Source: Heliocybe sulcata
Lineage: Eukaryota > Basidiomycota > Agaricomycetes > Gloeophyllales > Gloeophyllaceae
Assembly (NCBI GenBank): GCA_004369045.1
Contig: ML213504.1
Location: 1,722,894 to 1,786,893 of the forward strand
Direction of reading: 5' to 3'
DNA length: 64,000 nucleotides
Position 1 is the stretch's first letter; every line of letters begins with the position of its first letter. The position numbers were made by a program, and so were the translations under genes. Below are positions 1 through 12,037 of this stretch, piece after piece. A model generated the notes under the pieces. It had not been told where the DNA came from. It saw nothing but the letters and a program-made list of their open reading frames with translations, and made no database searches.

Positions 1-113
1 TATCAATAGTATCCATGTATTTCTTATGGTCATCGCTTCATCATCAGAATTATCCAGTGGTATCATGTGAGGGTGCAGGATCTGTGCAGTAAGGTGATCT
101 CGAACGACTCGGG

Positions 114-865
114 TCACCAGCGCCCTGACTGCCTGACCCAAAGATGCAGCAAACATGTCACCACGATATAGTCAAGGATATCTTCAACTCCGGCGACAAC
201 ACTCAGTGTTAGCGCAGACTGTCTCCATGTTGCCACCGTCCTCCCACGAGCATCCACGCACTAGCGGAGGTAATGAAATAACTGTCAATCAAAGGTAACC
301 ACAGAATTCGCTGTAGACCTACGAAAAGGTCGGACTCATTCTCCGCGATTTTCCATTTGTATTCCGACCCTTTGGCTTTGAAGCGACGAGACCTGGAAGA
401 CCCTTCGCAGTTAGACTAGTTCCAGTTGATGCGGCAGCAGAATGCTCACTGGCTAGTCGTTTTCTTAGCTCTCCGGAGGTCTCGAATATTAACCTAGATC
501 AGTATCAGCAGGGGGGGCCAAAGGCAAGCCGCCACAATGTACCTGGTCCAAACCAAAAGTCACAGTCGCGTTCGAGTTCGAGGTCCAGTCAATATGCCCC
601 GCCGTATCCCAAATCCCCGTTGTCAAGTTCCGGTGCTGAAAGGTGGTCACGCCGCTAGACAGCCCAGTCAGCGGGTGGTGGAACTGTCCGTGTATTAGAC
701 AAGCGCAGGCGTCAGAGAGCTCCAGAGACTAGGTGGGCGAACCCGGTATAGCTCGGTCGACGTCGACGAGCCTGCGGAGAGTTGGTAGCCTCGGAAGGTC
801 CGTATATCAGAGTTGGAACCCGAGGGCGGGTAGACGAAGAGGAGGACGGTGTTACCTGAGGACAT
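114..865 (-). CDS. DUF6593-like Agaricomycete protein (gene model with one unresolved junction)
   Basis: Function unknown. Read on the minus strand from an ATG at 865, the first exon gives a short hydrophobic start (SSGNTVLLFVYPP). A later exon (about 700-530) carries SGVTTFQHRNLTTG and AGHIDWTSNSNATVTFG. A third, ending at 323, carries SRRFKAKGSEYKWKIAEN. After a clear intron (322-261) the last exon reads CVDARGRTVATW and ends at a TGA at 114. The order of blocks, a beta-strand-like N part, an IDW core, a YKW segment and a VATW-type end, resembles the DUF6593 family common in mushroom genomes; that assignment is from memory. The join between the first and second exons (about 700-730) is not explained by a normal-length intron, so the gene could carry a frameshift or my exon choice could be wrong. 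Confidence 0.5.
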
Positions 866-1891
866 GTCGACGGACTTGAGTGAGGAAAAAGCTAGAATTT
901 CTGGTCAAGGGGGTGTTATAAGGTTTAGAGCTACAGAGGATCGAGCAGGAACGCTAGTTTCGTTACAGTATTGCCTGTTCGTGGAGCGAGAAGACGCGAT
1001 GCTGGAAATTGCGATCGGAGCAGCGTCTTGAGCTTCTAGCTGCGCATCTCATCTGTGTCAAGATCCAAGCAGAGGACGTCAACTTGCCAGAACGGCACGG
1101 TCAAACAAAAACAAAAAGGAGTCCGGATGTGGGTCCGAAAGTAGCGTGCATGTTGTACTTGCCCTCGTTGCGTCACCGATAAAAACGCAAATTGAGTGGC
1201 GAGTAGCACAAACTGTAAAAAAAAAGAGAGATTATACCTAAGTGCTCGGCAATGGCAGTCTCGGGCAGAGCCTACCTTATCGATTCGCAGCTAGTCGCGG
1301 AGTATAGATACACCCACTTGTCTTCCGCATCCCTCGGTTGTCCGGGGAGGTCTCTTGGGAGTCACAGGGAGAGCGCACAAGCCCGCTTTCGGGACGTGGC
1401 TTGCGGTAAAGGTGGAAACAGTCACTCCACTTCTTAGGGGATTTCGGTGGGCTAAGGGTGGATTGAAAGATATCTGGCTTTCGTTGCGGGGTAGAAATAA
1501 CTGAAGGACCATTACTACTTGAGTAGAGGGCATAGGATTCTGTGGCGTGCAGCTCGGACATCATAATCACGAGGAAACGGCGGTGGCGGTGTGAAGAATA
1601 TTCGGAGAACAAGATAGAATTTGGCGCGAGGACGATTGAAGCCAGGAGTCAGGACCGAGGAATATACCAGCCGTTATCGGTGCAGATCATGACGGGGACG
1701 CCGGGAATAGCCGCGAAGACAAAAAGCAGTGCTTCGGCGCCTCACTAATCACGATTGGTCAGCAATTGATGATGCCGGACTGAACCGTAAGCTGTCGGCT
1801 CCATACCTCTGCAAACGCATTCTGTATACGACACACTGGCTCTGCGTATTGGCATAACACCGTTACAACCGACGCTGAGGAACTGTGCACC
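866..1891. other. Intergenic region upstream of the bZIP gene
   Basis: About 1 kb between two divergent genes. Only short, low-complexity reading frames are present, and none shows a recognisable domain or a plausible spliced model. It contains an A-rich stretch near 1217-1227 and a reversed CCAAT (ATTGG) near 1754. It probably holds both promoters. Confidence 0.5.
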
Positions 1892-3748
1892 ATGAGCAGC
1901 CTGAGAGACCGCAGTGTTTCGCATGATGTGGACGTGAGTCGGAGCAGCCTACCATGATGAGCGGGAACACTGATGAATGCGGAGGACGATAGGAATCCGA
2001 CGTCTCGTCGCCTATGGACCCGGACGTGCAATCGGGAAAGCCTGGTCGTAAGAAAAATCCAAAGTGCGTGTTTCGCCGTCCGACGTAATGCTGATTATGC
2101 CTGCTAAACTGCATCCGACCTTAGCTCGCAGGCCGCTCGCCGAGACCAAAATCGGATTGCCCAGCGCGAGTTTCGTCTTAGGAAACAGCAGCGTGTTAGC
2201 GGCTCTTCTTCTTCATGCCGAGCGTCCGTTTGACCCAAATCATAGATACGAGACCTCGAGGCCCGCGTGGAGCTTCTATCCGGCGGCAAGGATGAGGCTC
2301 TCAGCGAAATGAGAGGAATATTAAAAGGTAGGTATAATCAACCCTTTTAGTATGGTGTTACTTAACGCCCCTGTATAGACCTGATGCATGAAAACCAAGT
2401 GCTGCGTAACTTACTCAAGAGTCTCTCCGCCTTCATAGGGGAAGGCGCCGGTGGTCTCCTACCAAAACTCGGTTGGGACCTATCAGATTTCAACAACTTC
2501 ATCAACAAAGCCGAAACCGACACTGCATGGGAGAGTCACCAGCGGCAGAAGAAGCAGCAAATACATGATCCGACCCTTCCCTCGGCGACACAGCCCAACC
2601 AAACGGCGCAGAAACGACCGGCTGAGGAAAATGACAACCATCCTTCTGGTAAGCGGAAGGCTACTGGCGACGATAGGGAGACCAACGGGTACTCTATGCT
2701 TGCCGGTCTCAATCCTCTCCCCGCCTCCAACTCTTATTCAGCGGACTCACGGCCCTCGGCGGACACTAGCTTTTTCTCGGAGCTCATACGGGGCGCTGCG
2801 CGTTCGCCTATGTTCCTCCCGCAGACGGCGGCGGCTTCCTCGTCGAGCACGCCGAGCACATACGGTACCGCGTCCGCGTCCACTATGGCAAGCGGGAGCG
2901 GCTCCTACCAGAATTCGTATATGTCATCACTCAATATGAACGTCGATGCCACGTTGCCCGCGCTACAATTCGTCTCGAACTCGACAGTCCCACCGACACA
3001 GCCGCAACAAAGTATGCGTACGCCACATACTCCGGATGAGGACGCAATGGACGATGACCCGAAGAGAAATGAGGCTCATAAACTTATCCAGTGCGGTCAT
3101 GGTTGCTGGACTCCTGCCGCCTATCTGACAACTGTACCTCTGCTAGTTATCACCTCGACAATTTCAAACGGAACTCTGCATACTGCCTACCCTCCTCATT
3201 ACGCCCGACGTTGGTCCAAAAGTGAGACGATTGCATACCATCCATTGCACATACCTGATGATTTTGTTCGTAGGACGGTTCCACATGGTTCGTGGCAGTG
3301 TGGACTCTGACTCGAGATGTTATTAACAGGAATTCCAAGAGAGTGCTATTGATAGGATTCCTCATCCTGAGCTGCGTGACCGCATGATCCTTCTTCGAGG
3401 TGCGCTCGCATTTTCTCTCACGCCAGAGTTTGAATAAGCTGATTATTTCTGTTCAGGTCGATACGATCTCGTCGATTGTTTACATGACTACCGCGCTGCC
3501 GTTACTATCCACGGAGACGATGTCCTTGCCCATACAAATTGGGAAGTAGGAGAAAACTGGCTGCGGCGCTACGGGTCAGTCCAACTTTCAATATTGCAAC
3601 AAGACTGTCTGCTAATGGACTGTTAAACAGATTCCTCGTCGATCAGGCGACACTCAATGTGTGCAATAGATGGAGACGTGAAAGACATGAACCTGAGTTA
3701 CGTTTGTCTGATCTGGGTCCGTCAGAGCAGCAGCCGAGTTCCGTGTAG
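1892..3748 (+). CDS. bZIP transcription factor with C-terminal DUF3425-like region
   Basis: Sequence-specific nuclear transcription factor. Ten exons join in frame to 453 aa: 1892-1933, 1993-2063, 2125-2194, 2246-2327, 2379-3090, 3147-3221, 3274-3287, 3340-3399, 3457-3574 and 3631-3748. The basic region is NSQAARRDQNRIAQREFRLRKQ (near residues 38-59) with the core N-x7-R, followed by a leucine-zipper-like stretch IRDLEARVELL. The middle is Ser/Thr/Pro-rich and probably disordered. The C-terminal part (VPHESAIDRIPHPELRDRM ... NWLRRYGFLVDQATLN) matches the DUF3425-like tail of many fungal bZIP proteins. The start lies in a good context (gcaccATGAG), and its intron has a consensus GTGAGT donor. 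Target genes are unknown. Exon 7 is only 14 nt. Confidence 0.9.
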
Positions 3749-3989
3749 AGGGATCCACCCGAGCTGAGACGTTGGCGTTGTCATACCTTTTCCAGGGCCG
3801 GTGTTCGCGTTTCGTTGCTTTCATGTATACCATGTATTACTGCACTGTCTATTACTGCATAGTTCCATCTGCGGGATACAGTGGGATGGCATTCCAAGCG
3901 GCTCCGGTGTACAGGGCGACTTCAGGACAGATATGAGACTGTCAATAATACCAGAGACGTCAGGACTGCACACCTGGACTAGCGATTGA

Positions 3990-4350
3990 CTACCAAGACG
4001 CTTTGTGGACACCAGGCAACTCGTGGTTTCGGGCTTTTGCCCGGAACACAGTCTAAACGCAAAGTCAACCCATATACATCGCACTGACCAGATGCTGTGC
4101 GTACCCGACATAATCCAAACTCGCTCATGATCCCGCGACCCCGCCCGGTCTCTGTGCAGCGGTTCTTCACCGTCGTCGGCCGGGTGTACTTGCCGAACGT
4201 GTTGAGCTGCAGTTGCGCTTGGTGCCGGACTTGGGCGGGCTGCCTTTGGTCCCGGGCGACGTAGAGGTAGGCGCGGCGGAGGAGTTCGTTCTGCTGGACG
4301 CCCTTGCGGGCTTTTATGTCCCGCAGGACGCGACAGTTGACGTTGGGCAT
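3990..4350 (-). CDS. MRP2: Mitochondrial small-subunit ribosomal protein uS14m (Mrp2/MRPS14)
   Basis: Component of the mitochondrial 37S ribosomal subunit head. Two exons (4350-4105 and 4052-3990) give 102 aa, close to yeast Mrp2 (about 115). Visible family blocks are VLRDIKARK, RHQAQLQLNTFGKYTRPT, VKNRCTETGRGRGIMSEFGLCR and the C-terminal ELPGVHKASW. The last 20 residues are encoded by the small second exon and are recovered only when the 51-nt intron (4104-4053) is removed; reading through gives an unrelated tail. I chose the ATG at 4350 because the uS14m similarity begins just after it. The open frame extends further upstream but without similarity. The gene is divergent from the small membrane-protein gene at 4612. 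Confidence 0.92.
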
Positions 4351-4611
4351 GGCGGACGCAGGAAAGAGGTGAACTAATAGTAAAGAAGGTGAAATAATAG
4401 GCGCTGGTAAAGGCGAATCACGTCGGCAAGAACCGGTGGCGCCCGAGGAATCTGCCTCCCAGACGCGGACAAGCGTTTCTTTCCTGCCACCATTATCAGT
4501 GCACGTACGCGGTCGGTGGGACATGGGTTGTGCAGTAACAGTGAGCGTCCTAGAGGCCTTTCCGATTTAACTGATGCTGACGAAAGCTGCGGACACTGCA
4601 GTAAAACTACT

Positions 4612-4854
4612 ATGATTTCATCCAGGAGCCTCCGCCTCAACCCCTCCCAACGCCGACAGTTCATCTCGTCTCTATTCGGGCTCACGTTCTTTGCCACCAT
4701 ATTCACCGTGTCAGCATCGTCTGTGCTGCCATGCCCTGTGCGGACTGATAAGGGCCGGTATGCGGATGGGGAGTCGAAGGAGTATAACGGGAAGCAGCGT
4801 GTTGTTGTCGAGAAGAGGCCGAAGCGGTGGATTGAAGAAGCTAAACCTCAATAA
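4612..4854 (+). CDS. Small single-span membrane protein, unknown function
   Basis: Intronless 80-aa frame beginning MISSRSLRLNPSQRRQF, followed by a hydrophobic segment (about residues 16-40, FISSLFGLTFFATIFTVSAS), then VLPCPVR and a charged C-terminus (VVEKRPKRWIEEAK). A basic N-terminus before one membrane span suits a small mitochondrial or ER membrane protein; location is inference. The QRR plus CP motifs look like a conserved fungal orphan rather than a chance frame, but I cannot name the family. The gene is divergent from uS14m with about 260 bp between the two start codons, so co-regulation is possible. The ATG at 4612 was chosen because upstream in-frame codons include no other ATG. 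Confidence 0.6.
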   Translation: MISSRSLRLNPSQRRQFISSLFGLTFFATIFTVSASSVLPCPVRTDKGRYADGESKEYNGKQRVVVEKRPKRWIEEAKPQ

Positions 4855-5047
4855 TGCTCTGCCTAAAGTGCTCTGAATGCTGTAATCACATCTCCTTCGA
4901 TCTCTACGCATCGTGTTTTCCTCGCCATCGCTTTTCGCAGGAAGTCATCGTGGATCGTGGTCACGTACCGTAAATACTATATACACATTGCTAACATTAC
5001 AGCGGTATGGTGGATTCCAAACGGTAATAAGTCTATTGTATAAGTAG

Positions 5048-7807
5048 CTACTGACTCTCTAAAGAGGATACATTTCTATTGGCATTGTTCCTGTATTGTT
5101 CTTCCTGTTCTTCATGCGTACCCCTGGTTATGCGGCGCGTAAGTCACGCACAACAGGGATAAAAGAAAGACATACGGTAGCGGATTCTCTTGGATGGGTA
5201 TACAGCAAATAAAAGTGAGGATATTCATAGCCAGCTGGCATATGAACACCACTCGCAGGGCATCCTGATACGAGCTCACAGCTGCATGCCGCAAGTCGGG
5301 GTCCAAGCTCGGGATTATATTCACGGAGTGCCTGGTACCTCGTTTAGTACGATCTAGCAAGATCCCGAGTCGGGCCATATTTACCGGATGTTCTCGATAA
5401 TCTGAACGGGGCTCGTTAGTCTTCACGCCGCATTACCATATTTTACGCTCACCTCCAATGCATTGGGGCCGTGGATCCGTGATCGCAGCTTGTTAACGAG
5501 AACAGCTTGCAGGATCGCGCCGCTCAAACTAACACCAAGCACCTGACCCGTGGTCCTAAACAGATAGGTAACTGGCGACTAGTTAGAATCATGCCGCCCA
5601 CCACCGCCGAGGGCAGGAGCTGCACTCACTTCCGGTTGCAACTGCCATGTCCTCCTTGACGACTCCGGCAATCATCGCCTGAGCAAGAGGAGAGTTCAGT
5701 ACTCCCAACTGCGGCTCCATTTGCGGGGAGCTCCGAACTCACGATCAGTGTGCTGGTGATTAGACTAGCCATGCCCAATCCTTGTGGCACGATATCGAAC
5801 CACAGATGGAACTGCGACGTCCCATCGTCCCACAGACAAACAAGCGCGCTGGCAAGAATGGCGCAGCCGGCGGAGCACAGTGTCAAAGTATACAGTTTTC
5901 CGGTCCTCCGCATGATCCTAGTTTCCATTTGATGTGAGCTTAACAGAGTTACCGTTGCGGAGCAGGGGAGAAACCGACCATCCAGCAAATACACTTCCAG
6001 TAGATAAGGCAACCTGACAGACGGATGAGAAGCCGATCTCGGAAGAGTGAGGACGACTTTACCGAGTGAGGCAATAAATGGAGCCCTAAGAGACTGTGTT
6101 GAGACAGGATCGGGCCTATGAACAGCTAGATACATACCGGATTGCGTAGAAGAGTTTAATCTTACAGCAGAAAAGTACTGTAAGTCCCGTTGGTTAAGTT
6201 TGTTCATCGTAGATCAGCGGTAAGCTCCGACTCACCAATGGGATATTATACAACTGTAAGGACAGACAAAGACGAGATCAGCTAAACTGCAACCACACTG
6301 CTTCTTTGAACGTCCTCACCATCGAGAACGCACCGATACTTCCAAAAAAGTTTGATAACGATACAGCTAGAGGCGTTCTCTGCGTGATCAATCGCAGAGG
6401 CATGATCGGGTACGGCGACCAGTAATGCTCCACTATTACAAATGCAACACCGAACACGGAGCTGGCTGCAAAAAGCCCCCAAATGAGGGGATGAGACCAT
6501 GGCAGCTCTTCTGTCGACTTGAGACTAAAGCCCAAAAGCAAAGAGCCGACAGTGCCCACGAGGGTAAACGAGCCAAAGAAGTCGATGCGCTTCAGCTTCG
6601 CGGAGGTGCTCTGGTTTTGGACTTCAAAGGGCAGCTTGATCTTCACTTTCGTGATGACCAGGATAACGGAGAAGGCGAGCACCGGCATCTAGAGTATGTT
6701 ATGGTTAAGGTTCCGAGGAATGCATCTAGGTACCGGTGGCATCTTGGCTTACCTGCAGAATGAATGCAGATCGCCTGTCACCGATCGGTCAGCACTTCCA
6801 AAATCGGGATCAAAGGTATGGAGAAGCGTGCTGACCATCCAAAGGCATCATTAAGCCAGCCACCGAGCGGACCTCCTAAACCTGCTCCTAGACCGAACAA
6901 GCTAGGCGACGTCAGAAAAGATACCGACCAGCAAAATGACGTACACACATATTGCACATCCCTTGGTAGAGGCCGCGCTGCTTACTGCATGGCAACATTC
7001 ATCGGTACTGCGCCGGGTAGATTCTGCTGATGATCAACTCACAGTGGGATCAAGTCGGTGACAGCCACACTGGACACTGCATTGCTCCGATATTAGTGGG
7101 ACGTGCATTGCAAACTAAGCATATGCGTCTCACCTGTCATAACTCTGCCACATTGAGATTAACTCGCTGATTGCTCGCTTGTATGTAACCGTGTTTGACT
7201 CACCCTCCTCCACCCATACCAGCGATGGCCCGAGCAGCAATAAGCATCTCCATCGAATTGGCGAGCCCACATAATAAGGTCCCGATACCTACAGAGCCCT
7301 GTTGAATTGATATTCAGTGAAGTCGTGTGAGAACGCTTACCGAAGAAGAAGAGTCCCAGGAGCATTGCCCCGCGTCTGCCCAGTATGTCGGAAAGCCGTC
7401 CTACAGCAGCTGTCAGAATACACGTGCGTCGCGTTATCGATGTCACGCACCATACAAAGGCGTGAAGCAGCACACTGATAGTAAGTATGACGTCCCGATG
7501 TACGAAGCCTGGTTCGCCTTATTGAAGTAACTGCCAATGGGTGTTAGCAGGGTTGCGACAATTGTCCCTACATATGAATTAATGAGGCCTTGGAGCTCGG
7601 ACATTGCGGCAAGCTCATACCGTCAAGAGCACCCAGAAAGACGGCACTCCATAGACCCGCCAGGATCCAGATAAGGTCTGACCGCGATACTTTGTTCAGC
7701 GGTGCATCCGGGACAGCAGTTTCCTCGGTGTCGGCGGAGCCGTAGGAGCTGCGACGGTCGCTGAGCAAGGGTCTGGCTTCGAAGTCGGATTTGCTGTTGG
7801 GCGACAT
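5048..7807 (-). CDS. MFS transporter, vacuolar basic amino acid type (Vba/Fnx-like)
   Basis: Major facilitator superfamily permease with about 14 membrane spans. Relatives (yeast Vba1-3, fission yeast Fnx1/2) move basic amino acids into the vacuole; the substrate here is inferred. The many-exon minus-strand model starts at the ATG at 7807. Its N-terminus is acidic and contains a dileucine-like EARPLLSD, a common vacuolar sorting signal. The family blocks appear in order: FLGALDGTIVATLLTPIG, ASYIGTSYLLSVCCFTPLYG, the MFS signature GRLSDILGRRGAM, AARAIAGMGGGG, GLGAGLGGPLGGWLND and RRTGKLYTL. The end, recovered by removing an intron near 5186-5136, reads LPGTHEEQEEQYRNN to a TAG at 5048. Introns are short and numerous, and one or two joins in the 5500-6250 stretch are approximate. 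Confidence 0.88.
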
Positions 7808-7849
7808 GGCAGACACAGAGGAAGATGCGACCCGGCGGGTTCGGACGGT

Positions 7850-10800
7850 ATAGTGACCGCCTTATATCGCGTTTGCGCGATGGACTGGGAATATGGTGGA
7901 ACAGTCCGTTGGAAGCTGATCGTGACAAAGCAAGTATAGAAATTTGACGGTGGCCAGCAGGCGGCACGCTTCGAGCGCTGAACGCAATCTTGTGAATCTC
8001 AGTGGTATCTCTTCTGCAGCCCGCCTGTAATTATCCGTGAACCTCGGTCCACTATCTTTAGCCGCGCGGGAGGGGCGGCTCCGCGTCACATAGTCACGTG
8101 TGACCCTGTGGCTTCAGCGCTTGACCTTGAAACCAGGCCTAAGCCATTCTACAAATGCTGCCATACGAACAAGCTTATTTTGAACAGCGTCATTGTATGC
8201 GTCGTTAGGAGGGCCGTCTGTGGCGTTTCTTGTCCTTCAATTCCGGCTCTTGCGCCAGAGCGACATTGCACGCCCTCGTCAGCCGGCCTTGGGCCCTTTC
8301 CATATGCCCTATCTCCTTCCAGGTGGGATGCGCATTTCTACCAGTAGCCGACATTCACAAAAAAGCGCGCATGTTTCATAACTACGCCGCCGCCAATACT
8401 CCAATTCCGTAAAGGTGCGTGTCCGTTTGGCGTCCGCTATACTTGTATTGCGAGCAGTAACTGACCTCTTCGGTGAGGCTGGTTAATGTCTGGATGCATG
8501 GTTGACGCGTTGGCCCTCATCAAGGCGCTGCACCAATGTATCTGCCAGAGGATCGCATGTCGGCTTTATTCCAGGCGACAGATTATGAATGCGCCCATAG
8601 TCGCAGCCCAGTCTATCATATGATGCTATCTAACATCTTCGTGCGACCTGACCTCATCTACCGCCACGTAAATTAGGCACCCTCCGCTTGGCACGGAAAA
8701 TAGGTCATCGATCTCTTTGCCAGAGGGTCTGCTGAACGCCTGTATGTCGCGCTCGAATCGAGCGCCAGGATCTTTCACAACTCGTGCACCTCATTGAAAT
8801 TGCATGATACTTACTGGCTGCCCGGCATAGTATTCTCATGGCACTTACGAGGACCAGACGAGAAGGCTTCTTCCGCGAGCTATCGTGGTCCTGAGGCCTC
8901 TCTTTTCGCGGAAAAGGTTTGGTTTCTGCCGCATTCCTTTATATGTACCGATTTACCCCCGCTCCTCCGCATACTACTCAGCTTGATGCCGCTGGTGACA
9001 ACGGTACGCCCATCCTTGATCCGAGGGACCGTCGAAAGACACTAAAAGCTATACGGCTACTGCTGTTTCGGCTCACTAGGTCCGCCCTACTCTCCATCAC
9101 TTATAGCGCAAGTCTGATTAACGAGTCTCTTCTTGTCCGACGGCTGGATCCTCCCGTCTGACCCAACCTCAAGCACAGCCATACCAGTCGGATTGCATAC
9201 TGATACGGAGATCGGTATTTAAATACTCACCGCTTCGTAACGCTCACCGCTCGATTCAACTCTGGGAACTTCATGTTGCTTTTCTAGACTCTCTTTCATG
9301 CGTTTCTCGAGCAGGCTATCCGATCCCGCCGGAGGGGAGCACCTTGTCAACTTCGCCGACAATTGTACACGGAGAGAACCTGCCGTTTGAATCCAGAGGT
9401 TGTCCGTATGGCATTAGGACTTGGATTTTATCTTTGCCCATCGTCTCAAAGCTGCATCATGCTCTCTCGGTCGCTCGCCTCATGCTAGCCGCTTCTCTCC
9501 AGAAACTAGCGTCCTCCTCTACTATATCAGGGCGGTGGGTAATGCAGGTAAGTCCGCCATTCCTAATGCCTACTTTTCTCTGGAACAGCGACCTCTTCTG
9601 ATGCGCGAAGGCCGGCACCATGCATTCATACCGGCTCAATTCTCAGTCCTCGTAGATCCAATTGAAGGCACCGTCCGATCAGCCCCGCTGACACTTACAC
9701 CGCATCCCTGTCTGTCCGCGGCGGATCGTCCACCCACCATCCCGATCCCTCTCCGACCGCCACGTCTCTTCTTCGCCCGCCAATCACAATTGCGCCGATT
9801 GTGATGTATAGTTACTTCATAGTGGCATCGGGCAAGTATCCTTGGCAGATGCTAGGTCCGAGCAGTGAAGATTTCCTCGCTCACAGCCTCTCGCTACCCT
9901 GCAGCTCCGGCACTTGATTCCTTGGTCGTCGGCCCTTTCAAAGAAGAACCCCGCCTGCTTCATAGTACATTACGAGCCTAGCAGGCGATACTTATACTAG
10001 GCTTCAGGGTAATGAAGGAAAGCCTGGATGACTACCAATATGGTTTAGACGCCGAAGATGTCTTTACCTGCCTTTGCAAGACTCTCTCACTCCCCCAGTC
10101 AGCTTGCCACGAGCGCTGTGTTTCTGGCGGCTGCTCCAGCTAGAAAAGGCTATTGCTTGATTTCGATCTCTGACAACTTACGATCCTGTCGATGGCGGCG
10201 GTGGCGCCCAAAGCGCTTGTGTCGGTGCTCGGAGCTATTGTGGACCTCGACGCAGTATGCCGGGCTCTCTTAAAGAACGACAGGGGACTCTGCGGCGATG
10301 TGCCGCTCTGCACGTCCGTTACTCTCTTGACTAGCCGTTTCACAGCAGTACTGTCTTGTTTCGGACTCATCAAGCTTCACCCTGGACTTCTATCACGACT
10401 ATTAATACTCGTTCAGCGGCTATGCTGGCCCTCGTACAATCGGCCCTTTCTAGGAGTCGACGTGGGCGATGACTGCGATACTGTCGGGTTCCAAGCCATT
10501 GCCCTGTGGGTTGTGTTTTGCTCTGGCAGCATGTTTTCTCCTGATAACTATTGCCTATAGCGGTATCGCAACAATCCTAATAAAAGGCCTCCGATGTTTA
10601 TTTTCATCCTTGTCCCAGCCAGCACCGAGCTTCCGACGCGACAGCTTACCACTTGCAAGGCAGGCATAGATCATGGTCGAGATCCAATTTCTGTACCTAA
10701 TCTGCGACGATCAGTGCTCGCTTTTGCTTGTGCCTAGCTCCTGCGCTGCTTCGCTTCTCACAATCGTCCGCTATTCCTCCGGCTCGGCGAATGTTGTTAA

Positions 10801-12037
10801 ATAGCAGGCTGCGAGTCGCGCTTCCTTTCAAGAGATTTGTACTTCAACGCTGCATCGCCTCCGTGCAAAGGTCTACACCGGCTCTGGATCCAGGAATCAC
10901 CGAGATCTCAGAATTGGCTTCGCACCTCCACGGCAAGCCAACGGTCCGCCTGTTCCCCGTTATTCATAGCTCGTGGTTCTGACTGCGCCTCTAGGGACTG
11001 TTATCTGAGTCTATCAGATACTGATATGTATTGGAGCTCCCCATGTGAGTGCTTTGTTATCACCTCGAGTCGATGTGCGCCCGGCGGGACGCACTACGTA
11101 TATCTCACTTGACCAATATCACCGGTGGTCAAGAGGATTGCGCAAAGATTCAGTGAGAGAAACCGGTGATACAGTGATACGAGGTGTATTTGTTAATTCC
11201 GGCTACTAACCAAGAATCCGCTGGACAGGTGGCTCCGTAGAGCGGGAGGGGCCCTACTTGCTTTGGCTAGCCTACGGTGGTTTGCCTTTTCGAAGATTGG
11301 GCTATCGGTGGATGGCGAATCGCCAACCAATAGAGTATGCCAGCGTCACAGGCACTGATATTGGCGCCGGTGCGCTCTTACAAAGGGTCGAGCAGAGTCT
11401 GGGCGACGGGATGTTCCTGGCTCGCGGGAGGTGGCCGATGATTGGCCGAGGAGCTTGTTGGACACCCCATAGCGGCCTGGTCCGCCGGCCCTGCGAGGGC
11501 TCGTAATATTAGCATCCAGTCCTGTCTGTGCAGGCTTTTCTTGTCGTCGTGGGGCAGTGGGTATGAACTCTCGGTGGGGCTCTCAACGTTCTCAATCAGA
11601 AGATAATCATTCCTACGCAAATGCAAAAGAATGCATTTTGACGGGCTAGTTCGGACATTAGTGTGAGAGATTCATTGCCACAAAGGCTTGCTCCTTACAT
11701 ATCAAACGAAAGTACGTATTCAGCAATTTAGAAGAACAGTGGGCGGAAATGGACGACGCCCATGTGCAAACCGGGCTAAATATGGCGGAGGCAAACCAGT
11801 TCAGAGGGTGGACGGAAAAGGGGTGTAGCCTGGAGGTTGCCGAGGCCTTGCTGACTAAGCAGGGGCTCTGAATATGTGACGGAAATACCGTTCTTCGACT
11901 GTTGTTACTCACTGTCTAACTCGTCCTCAGCATCCCCGCCCCGACCTTCCCGCCTCTCGTGCATACGTGCATACCGTCCATTGCGACGTCCGATACCGCC
12001 ATCATCGTCGTCGACAAATCCATACATCGCCCTCGCG
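7850..12037. other. Gene-poor region, pyrimidine-rich on the plus strand
   Basis: About 4.2 kb with no gene I can support on either strand. The frames are short, mutually inconsistent and without family similarity. The plus strand is visibly C/T-rich between roughly 8900 and 10900. In basidiomycetes CT-rich tracts are common in promoters and 5' leaders on the coding strand, so part of this could be the long upstream region of the kinase gene at 12038. A pair of nested short inverted repeats lies at 11108-11171, and a CACGTG at 8095-8100. A long non-coding transcript or a decayed gene cannot be excluded. Confidence 0.5.

Noticed and set aside
11108-11171. Nested inverted repeats (CTTGACCA/TGGTCAAG and TATCACCGGT/ACCGGTGATA)
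   Set aside because: Arms of 8 and 10 bp are perfect, but a 10-bp repeat within 60 bases is expected once or twice by chance in 64 kb; no flanking duplication or element structure.
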